A stretch of DNA of 64,000 bases, taken from contig JAFLRZ010000009.1 in assembly GCA_022511225.1 (NCBI GenBank), forward strand, positions 1-64,000, read 5' to 3'. The position numbers and the translations under genes were made by a program. This DNA comes from Eubacterium sp. Lineage in GTDB: Bacteria > Bacillota > Clostridia > Oscillospirales > Acutalibacteraceae. Below the pieces are notes generated by a model. It ran no database searches and was not told where the DNA came from. It saw nothing but the letters and a program-made list of their open reading frames with translations. Every line of letters begins with the position of its first letter. Within the stretch, counting starts at the first letter, position 1. Positions 51,969-60,368 of this stretch are shown here, piece by piece.

Positions 51969-52054
51969 CCTCCCTTGTTAAAGGGATGTGGCACGACCTT
52001 ATTAATACTGTACATATATTTTTTTAAGCTCGTACAAAATTTGATAAATTATTT

Positions 52055-52096
52055 AATACCATTCTGTTACTATCTTAGCAGAATGGTATTTTTTTG
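52055..52096 (+). terminator. Terminator/attenuator directly before the spoIIA operon
   Basis: AATACCATTCTG / CAGAATGGTATT forms a 12-bp stem followed by T7. The GGAGTG ribosome site of spoIIAA begins right after the T-run, leaving no room for a promoter between, so transcripts for spoIIAA must start inside or read through it. Confidence 0.75.
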
Positions 52097-52108
52097 GAGT
52101 GAATATAA

Positions 52109-52441
52109 ATGAACGTTTCAATCGAATCAAGCGGCAGTGTGGTTATTGCCTACTTAAACGGAGAAATTGACCACCATACTGCAACCGAGGTCAGAAATAA
52201 AACAGATGATGCAATATGCAAAAATAAACCTGCACACCTGATAATAGATTTTCGTAACGTAAGCTTTATGGATTCTTCAGGTATCGGTCTTGTTATGGGA
52301 AGGTATCGACTGCTTAAGAGTATAGATTCACAAGCAACTCTTGAAGTGAGAAACGTTACGCTCAGAACAAAAAAGATTATGGAGCTTGCAGGTCTTGGCG
52401 CAATTGCAATGATAAAGGAGTATGTAAATGAAACGAATTAA
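52109..52441 (+). CDS. spoIIAA: Anti-sigma F factor antagonist
   Basis: The 110-residue STAS-domain protein has the phosphorylation site in FMDSSGIGLVMGRY (S57, equivalent to B. subtilis Ser58). In the forespore, dephosphorylated SpoIIAA binds SpoIIAB and frees sigma F. The order spoIIAA-spoIIAB-sigF with overlapping genes is diagnostic of endospore formers. GGAGTG precedes the start. Confidence 0.95.
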   Translation: MNVSIESSGSVVIAYLNGEIDHHTATEVRNKTDDAICKNKPAHLIIDFRNVSFMDSSGIGLVMGRYRLLKSIDSQATLEVRNVTLRTKKIMELAGLGAIAMIKEYVNETN

Positions 52442-52865
52442 TGAATTTAAATTGACGATTGACAGTAAAAGCATAAACGAGGGATTTGCGAGAGTAGTTG
52501 CCTCTTCGTTCATAACACCGCTTGATCCTACGGTTGAGGAGATAGCAGACCTTAAAACAGCAGTCAGCGAGGCAGTGACTAATTGTATAGTTCACGCATA
52601 TAAGAACACCTGCGGCAAAATTTACATAAGTGGTGCAATTACCGATGACAACAAAATAAGGCTTGTTATTCGTGATAAGGGGTGTGGCATTGATGATGTA
52701 AATCAGGCAATGAAGCCACTATTTACAACAGGCGAGGGCGACCGGGCAGGACTCGGCTTTACTGTAATGGAAAGCTTTTGTGACTCCGTTCGCGTCCGCT
52801 CTGCTCTTAATAAGGGTACCACTGTAACTCTTGTAAAAAAGATTGAAGGCAAAGCTAAATGGTAA
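52428..52865 (+). CDS. spoIIAB: Anti-sigma F factor / serine kinase
   Basis: The 145-residue GHKL-fold kinase has KTAVSEAVTNCIVHAY (N box), IRDKGCGI and GLGFTVMESF (ATP lid). It holds sigma F inactive and phosphorylates SpoIIAA. It overlaps spoIIAA by 14 bases and sigF by 7. Confidence 0.95.
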   Translation: MKRINEFKLTIDSKSINEGFARVVASSFITPLDPTVEEIADLKTAVSEAVTNCIVHAYKNTCGKIYISGAITDDNKIRLVIRDKGCGIDDVNQAMKPLFTTGEGDRAGLGFTVMESFCDSVRVRSALNKGTTVTLVKKIEGKAKW

Positions 52866-53515
52866 CAAAAAGCCGTGAGGAAATGATAACTGATAATATC
52901 GGACTGGTACATTCTATCGCAAACCGTTTTCGTGGCAGGGGAACCGACTACGACGATTTGTTTCAAAGCGGATGTATCGGTCTGATTAAGGCTGTAGATA
53001 ATTTTGACGAGAGCAAGGGATTTGCTTTTTCAACGTATGCGGTACCCGTCATTATGGGCGAAATCAGAAGAATTTTTCGCGACGGAGGAGCAATCAAGGT
53101 AAGCCGTTCGTTGAAGGAAAAGGCTATCAAGGCTCAGTCGTTCAGGGACAAGTTTATTAATCGTGAGCTTCGTGAGCCTACTGCGTCCGAGCTCTCCGAA
53201 ATGCTCGGGTGCTCTCTTGAAGAAACGGCAGAGGTGCTAAACGTTATCACCCCTATGCTTTCACTAAACGCCTTCGGTGAGGACGGAGAGGAAAGCTTTG
53301 ACGTTCCCGTTGATGAAAGCGAACAGCTTTTTGACAGAATTTCCGTTCATCAGCTTATGAAGTATCTTGACGACAGAGAAAAGGCACTCATAGATATGCG
53401 GTATTATAAAGGCTACACTCAGGCAAAAACCGCCAAAATTATGGGCATATCACAGGTACAGGTGTCAAGAAAGGAAAAATCAATCCTCCTCCGCCTCCGA
53501 GGTCTTATGGATTAA
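52859..53515 (+). CDS. sigF: RNA polymerase sporulation sigma factor F
   Basis: The 218-residue SigB/SigF-type sigma factor has region 2 (YDDLFQSGCIGLIKAVDNF, FSTYAVPVIMGEIRR) for core binding and -10 recognition, region 3 (PTASELSEMLG) and region 4 helix-turn-helix (YTQAKTAKIMGISQVQVSR). It directs forespore-specific transcription early in sporulation. It is the third gene of the spoIIA operon. No spoVA genes follow in this window. Confidence 0.93.
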   Translation: MVTKSREEMITDNIGLVHSIANRFRGRGTDYDDLFQSGCIGLIKAVDNFDESKGFAFSTYAVPVIMGEIRRIFRDGGAIKVSRSLKEKAIKAQSFRDKFINRELREPTASELSEMLGCSLEETAEVLNVITPMLSLNAFGEDGEESFDVPVDESEQLFDRISVHQLMKYLDDREKALIDMRYYKGYTQAKTAKIMGISQVQVSRKEKSILLRLRGLMD

Positions 53516-53590
53516 TCATACATTATTTATAACGAAAATGTAGTGCATACGTTTCACCTTTCTGTTATAATCATCTTGAGAGGTGAGGAA

Positions 53591-54883
53591 ATGGATATAC
53601 TTAGTGCACTAAATTCCGTTGTTCATACAATTGAAGATAATATATGTGAAGATATAGCAGTTGCAGATATTGCAAAGGCTGTGGCTATGAACGAATATGA
53701 ATTATTGAATTTATTTCATTCTTTAACCGGAATTACGATTAAAGAGTATATTCGTAAACGGCGTCTTTCTCTTGCAGCACAGGAACTTCAGCAGAGTAAT
53801 GCAAAAATAATTGATGTCGCTGTAAAGTACGGATATGATAATGCCGACAGCTTTCGCAGAGCATTTGTCCAGCAACACGACGTTCCTCCTTCAATGGTAA
53901 AAAATGAGCTTCAGGAGATAAATATTTTCCCTCCTATATCCTTTCATATTAAAGTTGACGGAGGAAATAAAATGAATATTAAAATAGTTGATGCTGATGA
54001 AATGACTGTCTACGGTATTTCAAAGCCTTGCTTCAGTAACGGTGCAAAGAGATATGAGCTTGCTCATTATATGTGGGCAGAGTCGTGTGAGCATATTCCC
54101 GAAAGAATCTGTAATGGGTATGATGGTATATGGTATGCCATATGGAGCAATAATTCATATACTATTGCAAGAGATAAGAGCAATTGTGAGTATGATAATC
54201 TCGAAAAAACAATTATACCAAAGGCTAAGTATGCCGTATTTACAACAGAAAGAGGCGGATATGCGGGTGACGAGCTTCCTAAGCTTCATAACGAGATATT
54301 CAACTCATGGCTTCCAAACAGTGAATATGAGCAGGCTTTTGATTTTGAACTTGAAGTTTACCACCTTGATACTGACAGAGAAAAACGCAGAAAAAACAGA
54401 TATTATGAAATATGGTTGCCTGTTGTTAAGAAAGGCAGTTGTGATAAGTGCAGTGACGTAATAATCAGAAATGCAAAACTCTCAGATGCAAACTCAATAG
54501 CTGAAATATGCGAAAATTCATTAGGCTACAAGTGCAGTGCAACGCTTGTTGAAGATAAAATCAGCAAACTGTCAGCAGATAGAGAACAGGTGTTTGTTGC
54601 TGATGTGAACGGTGTTGCAGCAGGATTTATTCATATCGAAAAATATGATGTGCTTTATTGTGAAAGCGGTACTAATATTCTCGGCTTGGCAGTAAGTACA
54701 GCTTATCAGCATAAAGGAATCGGCAGAAAGCTTCTCGAAAAAGCAGAGGAATGGGCAGCTTCGAATGGAGCAGAATTTGTCAGACTTAATTCGGGTGCCG
54801 ATAGGTGTGATGCTCATAGCTTTTACAGAGATATGGGATTTGACAATGAAAAAACACAACTCAGATTTATGAAAAACATATAG
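53591..54883 (+). CDS. AraC-type regulator fused to GyrI-like and GNAT domains
   Basis: The 430-residue protein has three parts. An AraC/XylS helix-turn-helix pair comes first (about 1-100, with YIRKRRLSLAAQEL and KYGYDNADSFRRAF). A GyrI-like effector-binding domain follows (about 120-275, starting NIKIVDADEMTVYGI). A GNAT acetyltransferase comes last (about 285-430, with GLAVSTAYQHKGIGRKLLEK as acetyl-CoA site). AraC plus GyrI occurs in drug-responsive activators; the extra GNAT could modify the compound sensed. The track's longer start lacks a ribosome site, while GAGGTGAGGAA precedes the ATG used here. A terminator follows. Confidence 0.85.
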   Translation: MDILSALNSVVHTIEDNICEDIAVADIAKAVAMNEYELLNLFHSLTGITIKEYIRKRRLSLAAQELQQSNAKIIDVAVKYGYDNADSFRRAFVQQHDVPPSMVKNELQEINIFPPISFHIKVDGGNKMNIKIVDADEMTVYGISKPCFSNGAKRYELAHYMWAESCEHIPERICNGYDGIWYAIWSNNSYTIARDKSNCEYDNLEKTIIPKAKYAVFTTERGGYAGDELPKLHNEIFNSWLPNSEYEQAFDFELEVYHLDTDREKRRKNRYYEIWLPVVKKGSCDKCSDVIIRNAKLSDANSIAEICENSLGYKCSATLVEDKISKLSADREQVFVADVNGVAAGFIHIEKYDVLYCESGTNILGLAVSTAYQHKGIGRKLLEKAEEWAASNGAEFVRLNSGADRCDAHSFYRDMGFDNEKTQLRFMKNI

Positions 54884-54886
54884 CAC

Positions 54887-54918
54887 AATCGGGCGGCAAT
54901 CAGCCGTCCGATTTTTCT
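54887..54918 (+). terminator. Terminator of the AraC-GNAT fusion gene
   Basis: ATCGGGCGGC / GCCGTCCGAT forms a 10-bp stem (one G-T) with a 5-nt loop and a T-run. Confidence 0.85.
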
Positions 54919-54965
54919 GTTTCGAAATATACTGATAAAATATCTTGTTTTACTAATATCAACTG

Positions 54966-54993
54966 TTGATTTTTTTTACTTTTGTGGTATCAT
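54966..54993 (+). promoter_or_regulatory. Candidate pyk promoter
   Basis: TTGATT, a 16-nt T-rich spacer and TATCAT, about 30 nt upstream of the ATG. Confidence 0.5.
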
Positions 54994-55022
54994 AAGTAAA
55001 GGCAAAATTAAGGAGTAAATTT

Positions 55023-56465
55023 ATGATAAATCACATAGAAAAGAAAACGAAAATTATATGCACGCTCGGTCCTGCAACTGATGATGAAAAGGTCCTTGAA
55101 AATATGATGCTTGCAGGAATGGACGTTGCAAGATTCAACTTCAGCCACGGTACTTATGATGACCATAAGAAGAGAATTAACGAGGTTACTGCAGTGCGTG
55201 AAAGGCTGGGACTTCCGATTGCAACTCTTTTAGACACAAAAGGCCCTGAAATCCGTCTCGGTGATTTTGAAAATCCCGACGGCGTAACGATTCATTCCGG
55301 TGATAAATTCACACTCACTACCGTTGAGTGCATAGGCACTTCTGAAAGATGCTATATAAACTATGAAGGACTTCCTGCAGACGTTTCTGTCGGCACAAGG
55401 ATTTTAATAAACGACGGACTTATTTCAATGATTGTCGATTCTATAACGGCTACCGATATTACCTGCACAGTTATTGACGGCGGAAAACTGACGAACCACA
55501 AGGGCGTGAACGTACCTAACATCGATTTGAAGATGCCATATCTTTCTGCTCGTGATATGGCAGATTTGCAGTTTGGCAAGGATATGGATTTTGATTTTAT
55601 CGCCGCCTCATTTGTGCGTAATTCAACAGATGTGACTATACTTCGAAATTACGTTGAAGCTATCGGCTGGAAGAATGTTAAAATTATTTCAAAGATAGAA
55701 AATGCACAGGGTGTCCAGAATATCGATGATATTATTGAAGCATCAGACGGCATTATGGTAGCACGAGGCGATATGGGTGTTGAAATAGATTTTCAGCACA
55801 TTCCGTCAATTCAGAAAATGATTATTCATAAGTGCTATAATGCCGGCAAAATAGTTGTTACCGCCACTCAGATGCTTGAGTCTATGATAAATAATCCAAG
55901 ACCCACAAGAGCAGAGATTACTGATGTTGCCAACGCAATTTACGACGGTACGAGTGCAATTATGCTTTCAGGTGAATCTGCTGTAGGCAATCACCCGGTA
56001 GAAGCCGTAGAAGCAATGACTTCTATCGCACAGACAACAGAACAGGATATCGACTATATCAAGCGCTTCAATAACTTTTATCAAAAGGGTGATAGAAGAG
56101 GAATTACAACTGCTATCAGCCACGCAACAGTTACCACATCACATGATTTGTCGGCTTCCGCGATTATTACAGTTACCAAAAGCGGTACAACTGCCCGTAT
56201 GATTTCAAAGTTCAGACCGTATACTAAAATTATCGGTGCTACCATTGATGAAAAAGTTTGGCGTCAGCTTAATTTAAGCTGGGGCGTAACGCCTGTAAAA
56301 TGTGAGCTTAAGACGAATACAGATGAGCTTTTTGACCACGCTGTTGAAACTTCTCTTAATCAGGGTGCTGTTAAGAGGGGAGATACAGTAGTTATCACTG
56401 CAGGAATCCCCCTCGGTATCTCGGGAACAACAAATATGCTGAAGGTGCATGAAATTGAAGAGTAA
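55023..56465 (+). CDS. pyk: Pyruvate kinase
   Basis: The 480-residue glycolytic enzyme makes pyruvate and ATP from phosphoenolpyruvate and ADP. Visible motifs are KIICTLGPAT, RFNFSHGTYDDH, LLDTKGPEIRLG, the active-site KIISKIENAQGVQNID, MVARGDMGVEID and VTATQMLESM. It lacks the extra C-terminal PEP-utiliser-like domain found in some Bacillus enzymes. AAGGAG precedes the start. The end overlaps the next gene by 17 bases. Confidence 0.96.
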   Translation: MINHIEKKTKIICTLGPATDDEKVLENMMLAGMDVARFNFSHGTYDDHKKRINEVTAVRERLGLPIATLLDTKGPEIRLGDFENPDGVTIHSGDKFTLTTVECIGTSERCYINYEGLPADVSVGTRILINDGLISMIVDSITATDITCTVIDGGKLTNHKGVNVPNIDLKMPYLSARDMADLQFGKDMDFDFIAASFVRNSTDVTILRNYVEAIGWKNVKIISKIENAQGVQNIDDIIEASDGIMVARGDMGVEIDFQHIPSIQKMIIHKCYNAGKIVVTATQMLESMINNPRPTRAEITDVANAIYDGTSAIMLSGESAVGNHPVEAVEAMTSIAQTTEQDIDYIKRFNNFYQKGDRRGITTAISHATVTTSHDLSASAIITVTKSGTTARMISKFRPYTKIIGATIDEKVWRQLNLSWGVTPVKCELKTNTDELFDHAVETSLNQGAVKRGDTVVITAGIPLGISGTTNMLKVHEIEE

Positions 56466-56916
56466 TTCTATAAAATATCTCAGATATGATGACAATGATT
56501 TTGCGTATGTACGTGCCCTTCGTAAGGCTGTTTTTATAGACGAGCAGGGTGCAATTTCTAATGAAGAATTTGACGAGTACGACAGAAATGCACTGTTTAT
56601 TCTCATATTAAATGCAAATCGCCCTATAGCTACGGCAAGAATTGCCGATACTTCTAAGGGCGTAAAAATAGGCAGAATTGCCGTAGATAAAAATGAACGT
56701 GGCAGTGGCTACGGCTCGCTCATAGTCAATACTGCTGTCGAAAAAGCCATAGAGCTTGGAGCAGATGAGGTTTATGTTGATGCGCAAAATTACGCAATTC
56801 CGTTTTACGAAAAGCTTGGATTTAGAGTAATCGGAAGTGAAATTATCGACAGAGGACTTGTACATACCCCTATGAAGATACTAAAAGGAGAGTTCAATGA
56901 AAGAAAAAAGAAGTAA
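56449..56916 (+). CDS. GNAT family N-acetyltransferase
   Basis: The 155-residue single-domain GNAT has KAVFIDEQGAISNEEFDEYD near the N-terminus (ElaA/YjcF-like) and acetyl-CoA-binding IAVDKNERGSGYGSLIV, then VDAQNYAIPFYEKLGF. It probably acetylates a small molecule or protein amine; substrate unknown. It overlaps pyk upstream and mltG downstream, so it is cotranscribed with them. Confidence 0.88.
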   Translation: MKLKSNSIKYLRYDDNDFAYVRALRKAVFIDEQGAISNEEFDEYDRNALFILILNANRPIATARIADTSKGVKIGRIAVDKNERGSGYGSLIVNTAVEKAIELGADEVYVDAQNYAIPFYEKLGFRVIGSEIIDRGLVHTPMKILKGEFNERKKK

Positions 56917-57952
56917 ATTGCCGATTGTACTGCTTTGTGTCATATTGTTGATTGCCGCAGCAGTCGTTTTGTATTTCGGCTATAACTTTGTGCAGAACGA
57001 TATAAACGGCAACAGAAACACAAATGAGCAATATAATCTTGTAATCGAGGCAGACGATTTTCAGTACGACGTAGGGCAGATGCTCGTGCAAAACGGCATT
57101 ATAAAAAATGATACGGTTTGGACAATGTGGATGGACAAGCATTATCCCGATTTCAGATACATCAATGGAGAATATCTTTTGGATTCAAAAATGACTTATG
57201 AGGATATTGCCGAAAAGCTTCAGAATCCCGATATATCACACACAACTGTATCCGTCTGCATACCCGAAGGCTATTCGGTGTTTCAAATAGCATACACACT
57301 TGAAGAAAACAACATCTGCTCAGCAAACGATTTTTTAAGTGAATGTAAAAGCTGTGCTCCGTATAAAGAAAATTACGATTTTCTGCAAAGCGTTCCCGAA
57401 AACAGCACCATTGCTTACGAGCTTGAGGGATTTCTTTTCCCTGCAACGTATGATTTGGGCGAAAACAGTGAGCCGTCAGAAGTAATTGACGAAATGCTTT
57501 ATGCCTTTTCAAACCAGATTTCATCCTCGTGGACCGATTACTGCGCCGACAATGATATGACCCTGTATGAGCTTATAACTCTTGCCTCAGTCGTTGAAAA
57601 GGAAACCCTCGGTGACGGCGTCGCAGAGAAGATTTCATCCGTGTTTATCAACAGACTGAATGTTTCGCAGCAGCTTCAGAGCGACGTCACAATCGACTAT
57701 GGAAATAAGCTTCGTGAAGCGGGCTTTGACGATAAAATTGTTACGTCCTATAACACTTATAAATGCAAGGCGCTTCCGAGCGGACCTATATGTAATCCCG
57801 GTGTAGCAAATATCGATGCGGTTGTAAACCATGCTGATACTGATTATTTTTATTTCTTCTCATATAATAACGGAGCAGATTTCTATTTTACCGATAATTA
57901 TGATGATTTTCAGGCTCAGTGGGCAGTCCTTGGCAAAACGAATACACAATAA
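56897..57952 (+). CDS. mltG: Endolytic murein transglycosylase
   Basis: The 351-residue MltG/YceG-type enzyme has an N-terminal transmembrane helix (about 7-28), a LysM-like region (IPEGYSVFQIAYTLEENNI) and a catalytic domain with FLFPATYDL, the catalytic glutamate in ITLASVVEKETLG, LQSDVTIDYG and YNTYKCKALPSGPICNPG. It cleaves nascent glycan strands at the outer membrane face and sets their length. It overlaps the GNAT gene by 20 bases. Confidence 0.94.
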   Translation: MKEKRSKLPIVLLCVILLIAAAVVLYFGYNFVQNDINGNRNTNEQYNLVIEADDFQYDVGQMLVQNGIIKNDTVWTMWMDKHYPDFRYINGEYLLDSKMTYEDIAEKLQNPDISHTTVSVCIPEGYSVFQIAYTLEENNICSANDFLSECKSCAPYKENYDFLQSVPENSTIAYELEGFLFPATYDLGENSEPSEVIDEMLYAFSNQISSSWTDYCADNDMTLYELITLASVVEKETLGDGVAEKISSVFINRLNVSQQLQSDVTIDYGNKLREAGFDDKIVTSYNTYKCKALPSGPICNPGVANIDAVVNHADTDYFYFFSYNNGADFYFTDNYDDFQAQWAVLGKTNTQ

Positions 57953-57969
57953 TTCAGGCACAAAATCAT

Positions 57970-58014
57970 ATTGAATAGGACTTCTGTAGTGAACGATGAC
58001 CGCATCGTTCCGCC
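57970..58014. repeat. Dispersed hairpin repeat, copy 2
   Basis: ATTGAATAGG, CTTCTGTAGTGAACGATG and ACCGCATCGTTCCG form a perfect 8-bp hairpin (GAACGATG/CATCGTTC) homologous to copy 1 at 45986. Confidence 0.6.
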
Positions 58015-58043
58015 CAAAACTAAATGTAGATAACAAAAAACTG

Positions 58044-58072
58044 TTGACATTGTTTCAAACTTGTGCTAATAT
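58044..58072 (+). promoter_or_regulatory. Promoter of infC-rpmI-rplT
   Basis: TTGACA, a 17-nt spacer and TAATAT. Confidence 0.8.
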
Positions 58073-58078
58073 ATCTTC

Positions 58079-58195
58079 ACAACAAAGAAGAACGCTCCCG
58101 TTCTCTCCTTCAGCAAATGAGCAAAAAGGGCAATAATTACTTTTGTTTAGTAGTATTTATTGAAGTGCGGGCGTTTTGCGTTCGCACTTTATTTG
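58079..58195 (+). promoter_or_regulatory. Leader RNA of infC-rpmI-rplT (L20-leader type)
   Basis: A leader of about 140 nt contains GAACGCTCCCGTTC and a later AAGTGCG/CGCACTT hairpin followed by TTTATTTG, which looks like a terminator. In Firmicutes, ribosomal protein L20 binds such leaders and causes premature termination. The assignment rests on position and these hairpins; alternative folds were not computed. Confidence 0.6.
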
Positions 58196-58221
58196 TTATC
58201 ATTTTATAAGAGGTGTTTTAT

Positions 58222-58740
58222 ATCAGCAAGGAAGCTCAACAAATCAATGAACAAATCAAAGACAAAGAGTTACGTGTCGTTTCTGCCGACGGAGAACAGC
58301 TTGGCATTATGAGCGCTAAGGAAGCACTTAAGCTTGCCTATGATAAGGATCTTGACCTTGTTAAAATTGCTCCGCAGGCTAAACCGCCGGTCTGCAAGAT
58401 TATGGATTATTCCAAGTACCGCTACGAACAAGCAAAGCGCGAAAAAGAAAACCGCAAAAATCAAAAGCAGATTGAAACAAAGGAAATTCGTCTTTCTGTT
58501 ACTATTGATGTAGGTGATTTCAACACTAAGGTTAACCACGCCAAAAAGTTTCTTGCGGCAGGTCATAAGCTTAAGGTCTCTATCAGACTTAAGGGCAGAA
58601 TGATGACTCATTCTGAGCTCGGTATCGACAATATGCTTCGATTTGCAGCTCAGCTTGAGGAAGAGGCAAACGTTGATAAGGCACCGAAGCTTGAGGGCAG
58701 ACAGATACTTATGTTTATGTCACCGAAAGCAGGCAAGTAA
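58222..58740 (+). CDS. infC: Translation initiation factor IF-3, AUC start
   Basis: About 172 residues, with INEQIKDKELRVVSADGEQL and KIAPQAKPPVCKIMDYSKYRYEQ in the N-domain and a C-domain from KEIRLSVTIDVGDF to the end. The factor keeps ribosomal subunits apart and checks start codons. The ORF track uses a GTG that lies inside the ribosome site. The fully spaced site AAGAGGTG followed by six bases points to ATC at 58222, giving (f)M-S-K-E-A-Q-Q-I-N-E. Non-AUG starts on infC are known to support autoregulation by IF3 itself. Confidence 0.93.
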   Translation: MSKEAQQINEQIKDKELRVVSADGEQLGIMSAKEALKLAYDKDLDLVKIAPQAKPPVCKIMDYSKYRYEQAKREKENRKNQKQIETKEIRLSVTIDVGDFNTKVNHAKKFLAAGHKLKVSIRLKGRMMTHSELGIDNMLRFAAQLEEEANVDKAPKLEGRQILMFMSPKAGK

Positions 58741-58761
58741 AATAAAAATGGAGGGTTAATT

Positions 58762-58959
58762 ATGCCAAAAATTAAGACACACAGTGGCGCTAAAAAGCGT
58801 TTCAAGACAACAAAAAGCGGCAAGGTAAAGCGTGCTCATGCTTATACCTCACACATTCTTACAAAGAAGTCAACTAAGCGCAAGAGAAATCTTCGCAAGA
58901 CATCTGTTGCTGATGTTACAAATCAGAAGCAGTGTAAGAGACTTATTCCTTACAAATAA
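58762..58959 (+). CDS. rpmI: 50S ribosomal protein L35
   Basis: The 65-residue, very basic protein starts [16 protein letters not shown] and ends [11 protein letters not shown], which is diagnostic of L35 (bL35). It lies 21 nt after infC and 51 nt before rplT in the conserved operon. GGAGGG precedes the start. Confidence 0.97.
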   Translation: MPKIKTHSGAKKRFKTTKSGKVKRAHAYTSHILTKKSTKRKRNLRKTSVADVTNQKQCKRLIPYK

Positions 58960-59010
58960 GAAGAGCTTTGCCTGACGGCATAATAACATATAACACGGAG
59001 GTATATTATC

Positions 59011-59364
59011 ATGGCAAGAATCAAAGGCGCTATGGCTACTCGTAAGAGAAGAAAGAAAGTATTAAAAGCAGCTAAAGGTTATTACGGCGGAAAGCATCGT
59101 CTTTTCAAAACAGCTAAGCAGGCTGTAATGAAGAGCGGCCAGTATGCATATATCGGCAGAAAGCAGAAGAAGAGACAGTTCAGACAGATGTGGATTGCTC
59201 GTATCTCTGCAGCATGCAAGGCAAACGGCATCAACTATTCTACATTTATGAACGGTCTTAAGAAGGCTGAAATCGACCTTAACAGAAAGATGCTTTCAGA
59301 GATTGCAATTGCAGATCCTGCAGCTTTCACAAAGCTTGTAGAAACAGCAAAGGCAGCATTATAA
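59011..59364 (+). CDS. rplT: 50S ribosomal protein L20
   Basis: The 117-residue basic protein has [19 protein letters not shown] and [20 protein letters not shown], diagnostic of bL20, an early assembly protein of the large subunit. It is the presumed repressor that acts on the infC leader. Two hairpins follow, the second a clear terminator. Confidence 0.97.
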   Translation: MARIKGAMATRKRRKKVLKAAKGYYGGKHRLFKTAKQAVMKSGQYAYIGRKQKKRQFRQMWIARISAACKANGINYSTFMNGLKKAEIDLNRKMLSEIAIADPAAFTKLVETAKAAL

Positions 59365-59382
59365 TAACTTTAACACATCAAA

Positions 59383-59405
59383 AGGGGAGGCAGATTGCCT
59401 CCCCT
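59383..59405 (+). terminator. Hairpin after rplT
   Basis: AGGGGAGGCA / TGCCTCCCCT is a 10-bp stem with a 3-nt loop. It lacks a T-run and may protect the 3' end or act with the terminator 40 nt downstream. Confidence 0.5.
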
Positions 59406-59438
59406 ATAAATTTACACGAACATAATTGTTTGTTCGCA

Positions 59439-59466
59439 GGGGAGGATATTATCCTCCCGTTTTTTA
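59439..59466 (+). terminator. Terminator of infC-rpmI-rplT
   Basis: GGGAGGAT / ATCCTCCC with a 3-nt loop is followed by T6 and more T-rich sequence. Confidence 0.85.
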
Positions 59467-59485
59467 TTTTTTTTGTATTTTACTA

Positions 59486-59514
59486 TTGAATTTTTGATGT
59501 ATATAATGTAATAT
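59486..59514 (+). promoter_or_regulatory. Candidate promoter of the trmH-dprA-topA operon
   Basis: TTGAAT, a 17-nt spacer and TAATAT, about 75 nt before the methyltransferase start. Confidence 0.45.
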
Positions 59515-59588
59515 AATATAAATTATAAATATAGTCAGTGATTTCTTTAAACGAATGTAAATTATTGGCACGCTTTATGGAGTTGTGT

Positions 59589-60368
59589 ATGGAAAAAATC
59601 ACAGGTAAAAATAATGATTTGATAAAGGGCATTAAAAAGCTTCTTTCGTCACCTAAAGAGCGTAGATCACAAAATTTGTTCGTGTTAGAGGGCGCAAGAC
59701 TTGTTTTTGATGTCCTTAATTCTTTTGATAGCTACAATATCGCTGTATTTTTAATTACTGAGCAGGCACTTGAAAAGTATCCCCAAAAAGCAGAAAGGCT
59801 CTTCTCACTCAGCAATAAGTCATTTGTAATAAGCGATGATATTTCTCAAAAACTGTCTGATACTCAAAGCTCACAGGGAGTTTTTGCCGTGTGTGAAATG
59901 AAGGCTAATACCTTTAATCTTGAACGCGGTAAAAAGTATATTGCACTCGATAATGTTCAGGATCCTTCAAACCTTGGTGCAATAGCCCGTACTGCTGAGG
60001 CTCTCGGCATTGACGGAATGTTCGTTTCAGGCGGTTGTGACATTTATAATCCTAAGGCGCTTCGTGCATCTATGGGCTCTATGTTAAGGATAAAGCTTTT
60101 GCAGACGGATAATCTTGTCAATACGATTAATGTAGCGAAAGACCTCGGTATTTCATGCTATGCCACCGTTCCTGACAAGAATGCACTTGATATGAGAACA
60201 GTTGATTTTTCAAATGGAAGCATCTGCGTTATAGGCAACGAGGCAAACGGTATTTGCGAGGAAGTGAAAAGCGTCTGCACCCCTATAACAATAGCAATGG
60301 CAGGCAGAGCAGAAAGCCTTAATGCTTCCGTAGCCGCTGCGATAACAACTTGGGAAATGATGAGATGA
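59589..60368 (+). CDS. TrmH/SpoU-family RNA 2'-O-methyltransferase
   Basis: About 259 residues. The N-terminal RNA-binding part (RRSQNLFVLEGARLVFDVL) is followed by a SPOUT knot domain with ALDNVQDPSNLGAIARTAEA, CVIGNEANGI and the final AESLNASVAAAITTWE. It methylates a ribose in rRNA or tRNA; RlmB-like 23S rRNA activity is likely but not certain. The track extends 17 codons upstream without a ribosome site; GGAG six bases before the ATG at 59589 supports this start. It overlaps dprA by four bases. Confidence 0.88.
   Translation: MEKITGKNNDLIKGIKKLLSSPKERRSQNLFVLEGARLVFDVLNSFDSYNIAVFLITEQALEKYPQKAERLFSLSNKSFVISDDISQKLSDTQSSQGVFAVCEMKANTFNLERGKKYIALDNVQDPSNLGAIARTAEALGIDGMFVSGGCDIYNPKALRASMGSMLRIKLLQTDNLVNTINVAKDLGISCYATVPDKNALDMRTVDFSNGSICVIGNEANGICEEVKSVCTPITIAMAGRAESLNASVAAAITTWEMMR

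Noticed and set aside
58213-58221. GTG as the infC start
   Set aside because: The GTG is part of the Shine-Dalgarno sequence itself; the spacing supports ATC.
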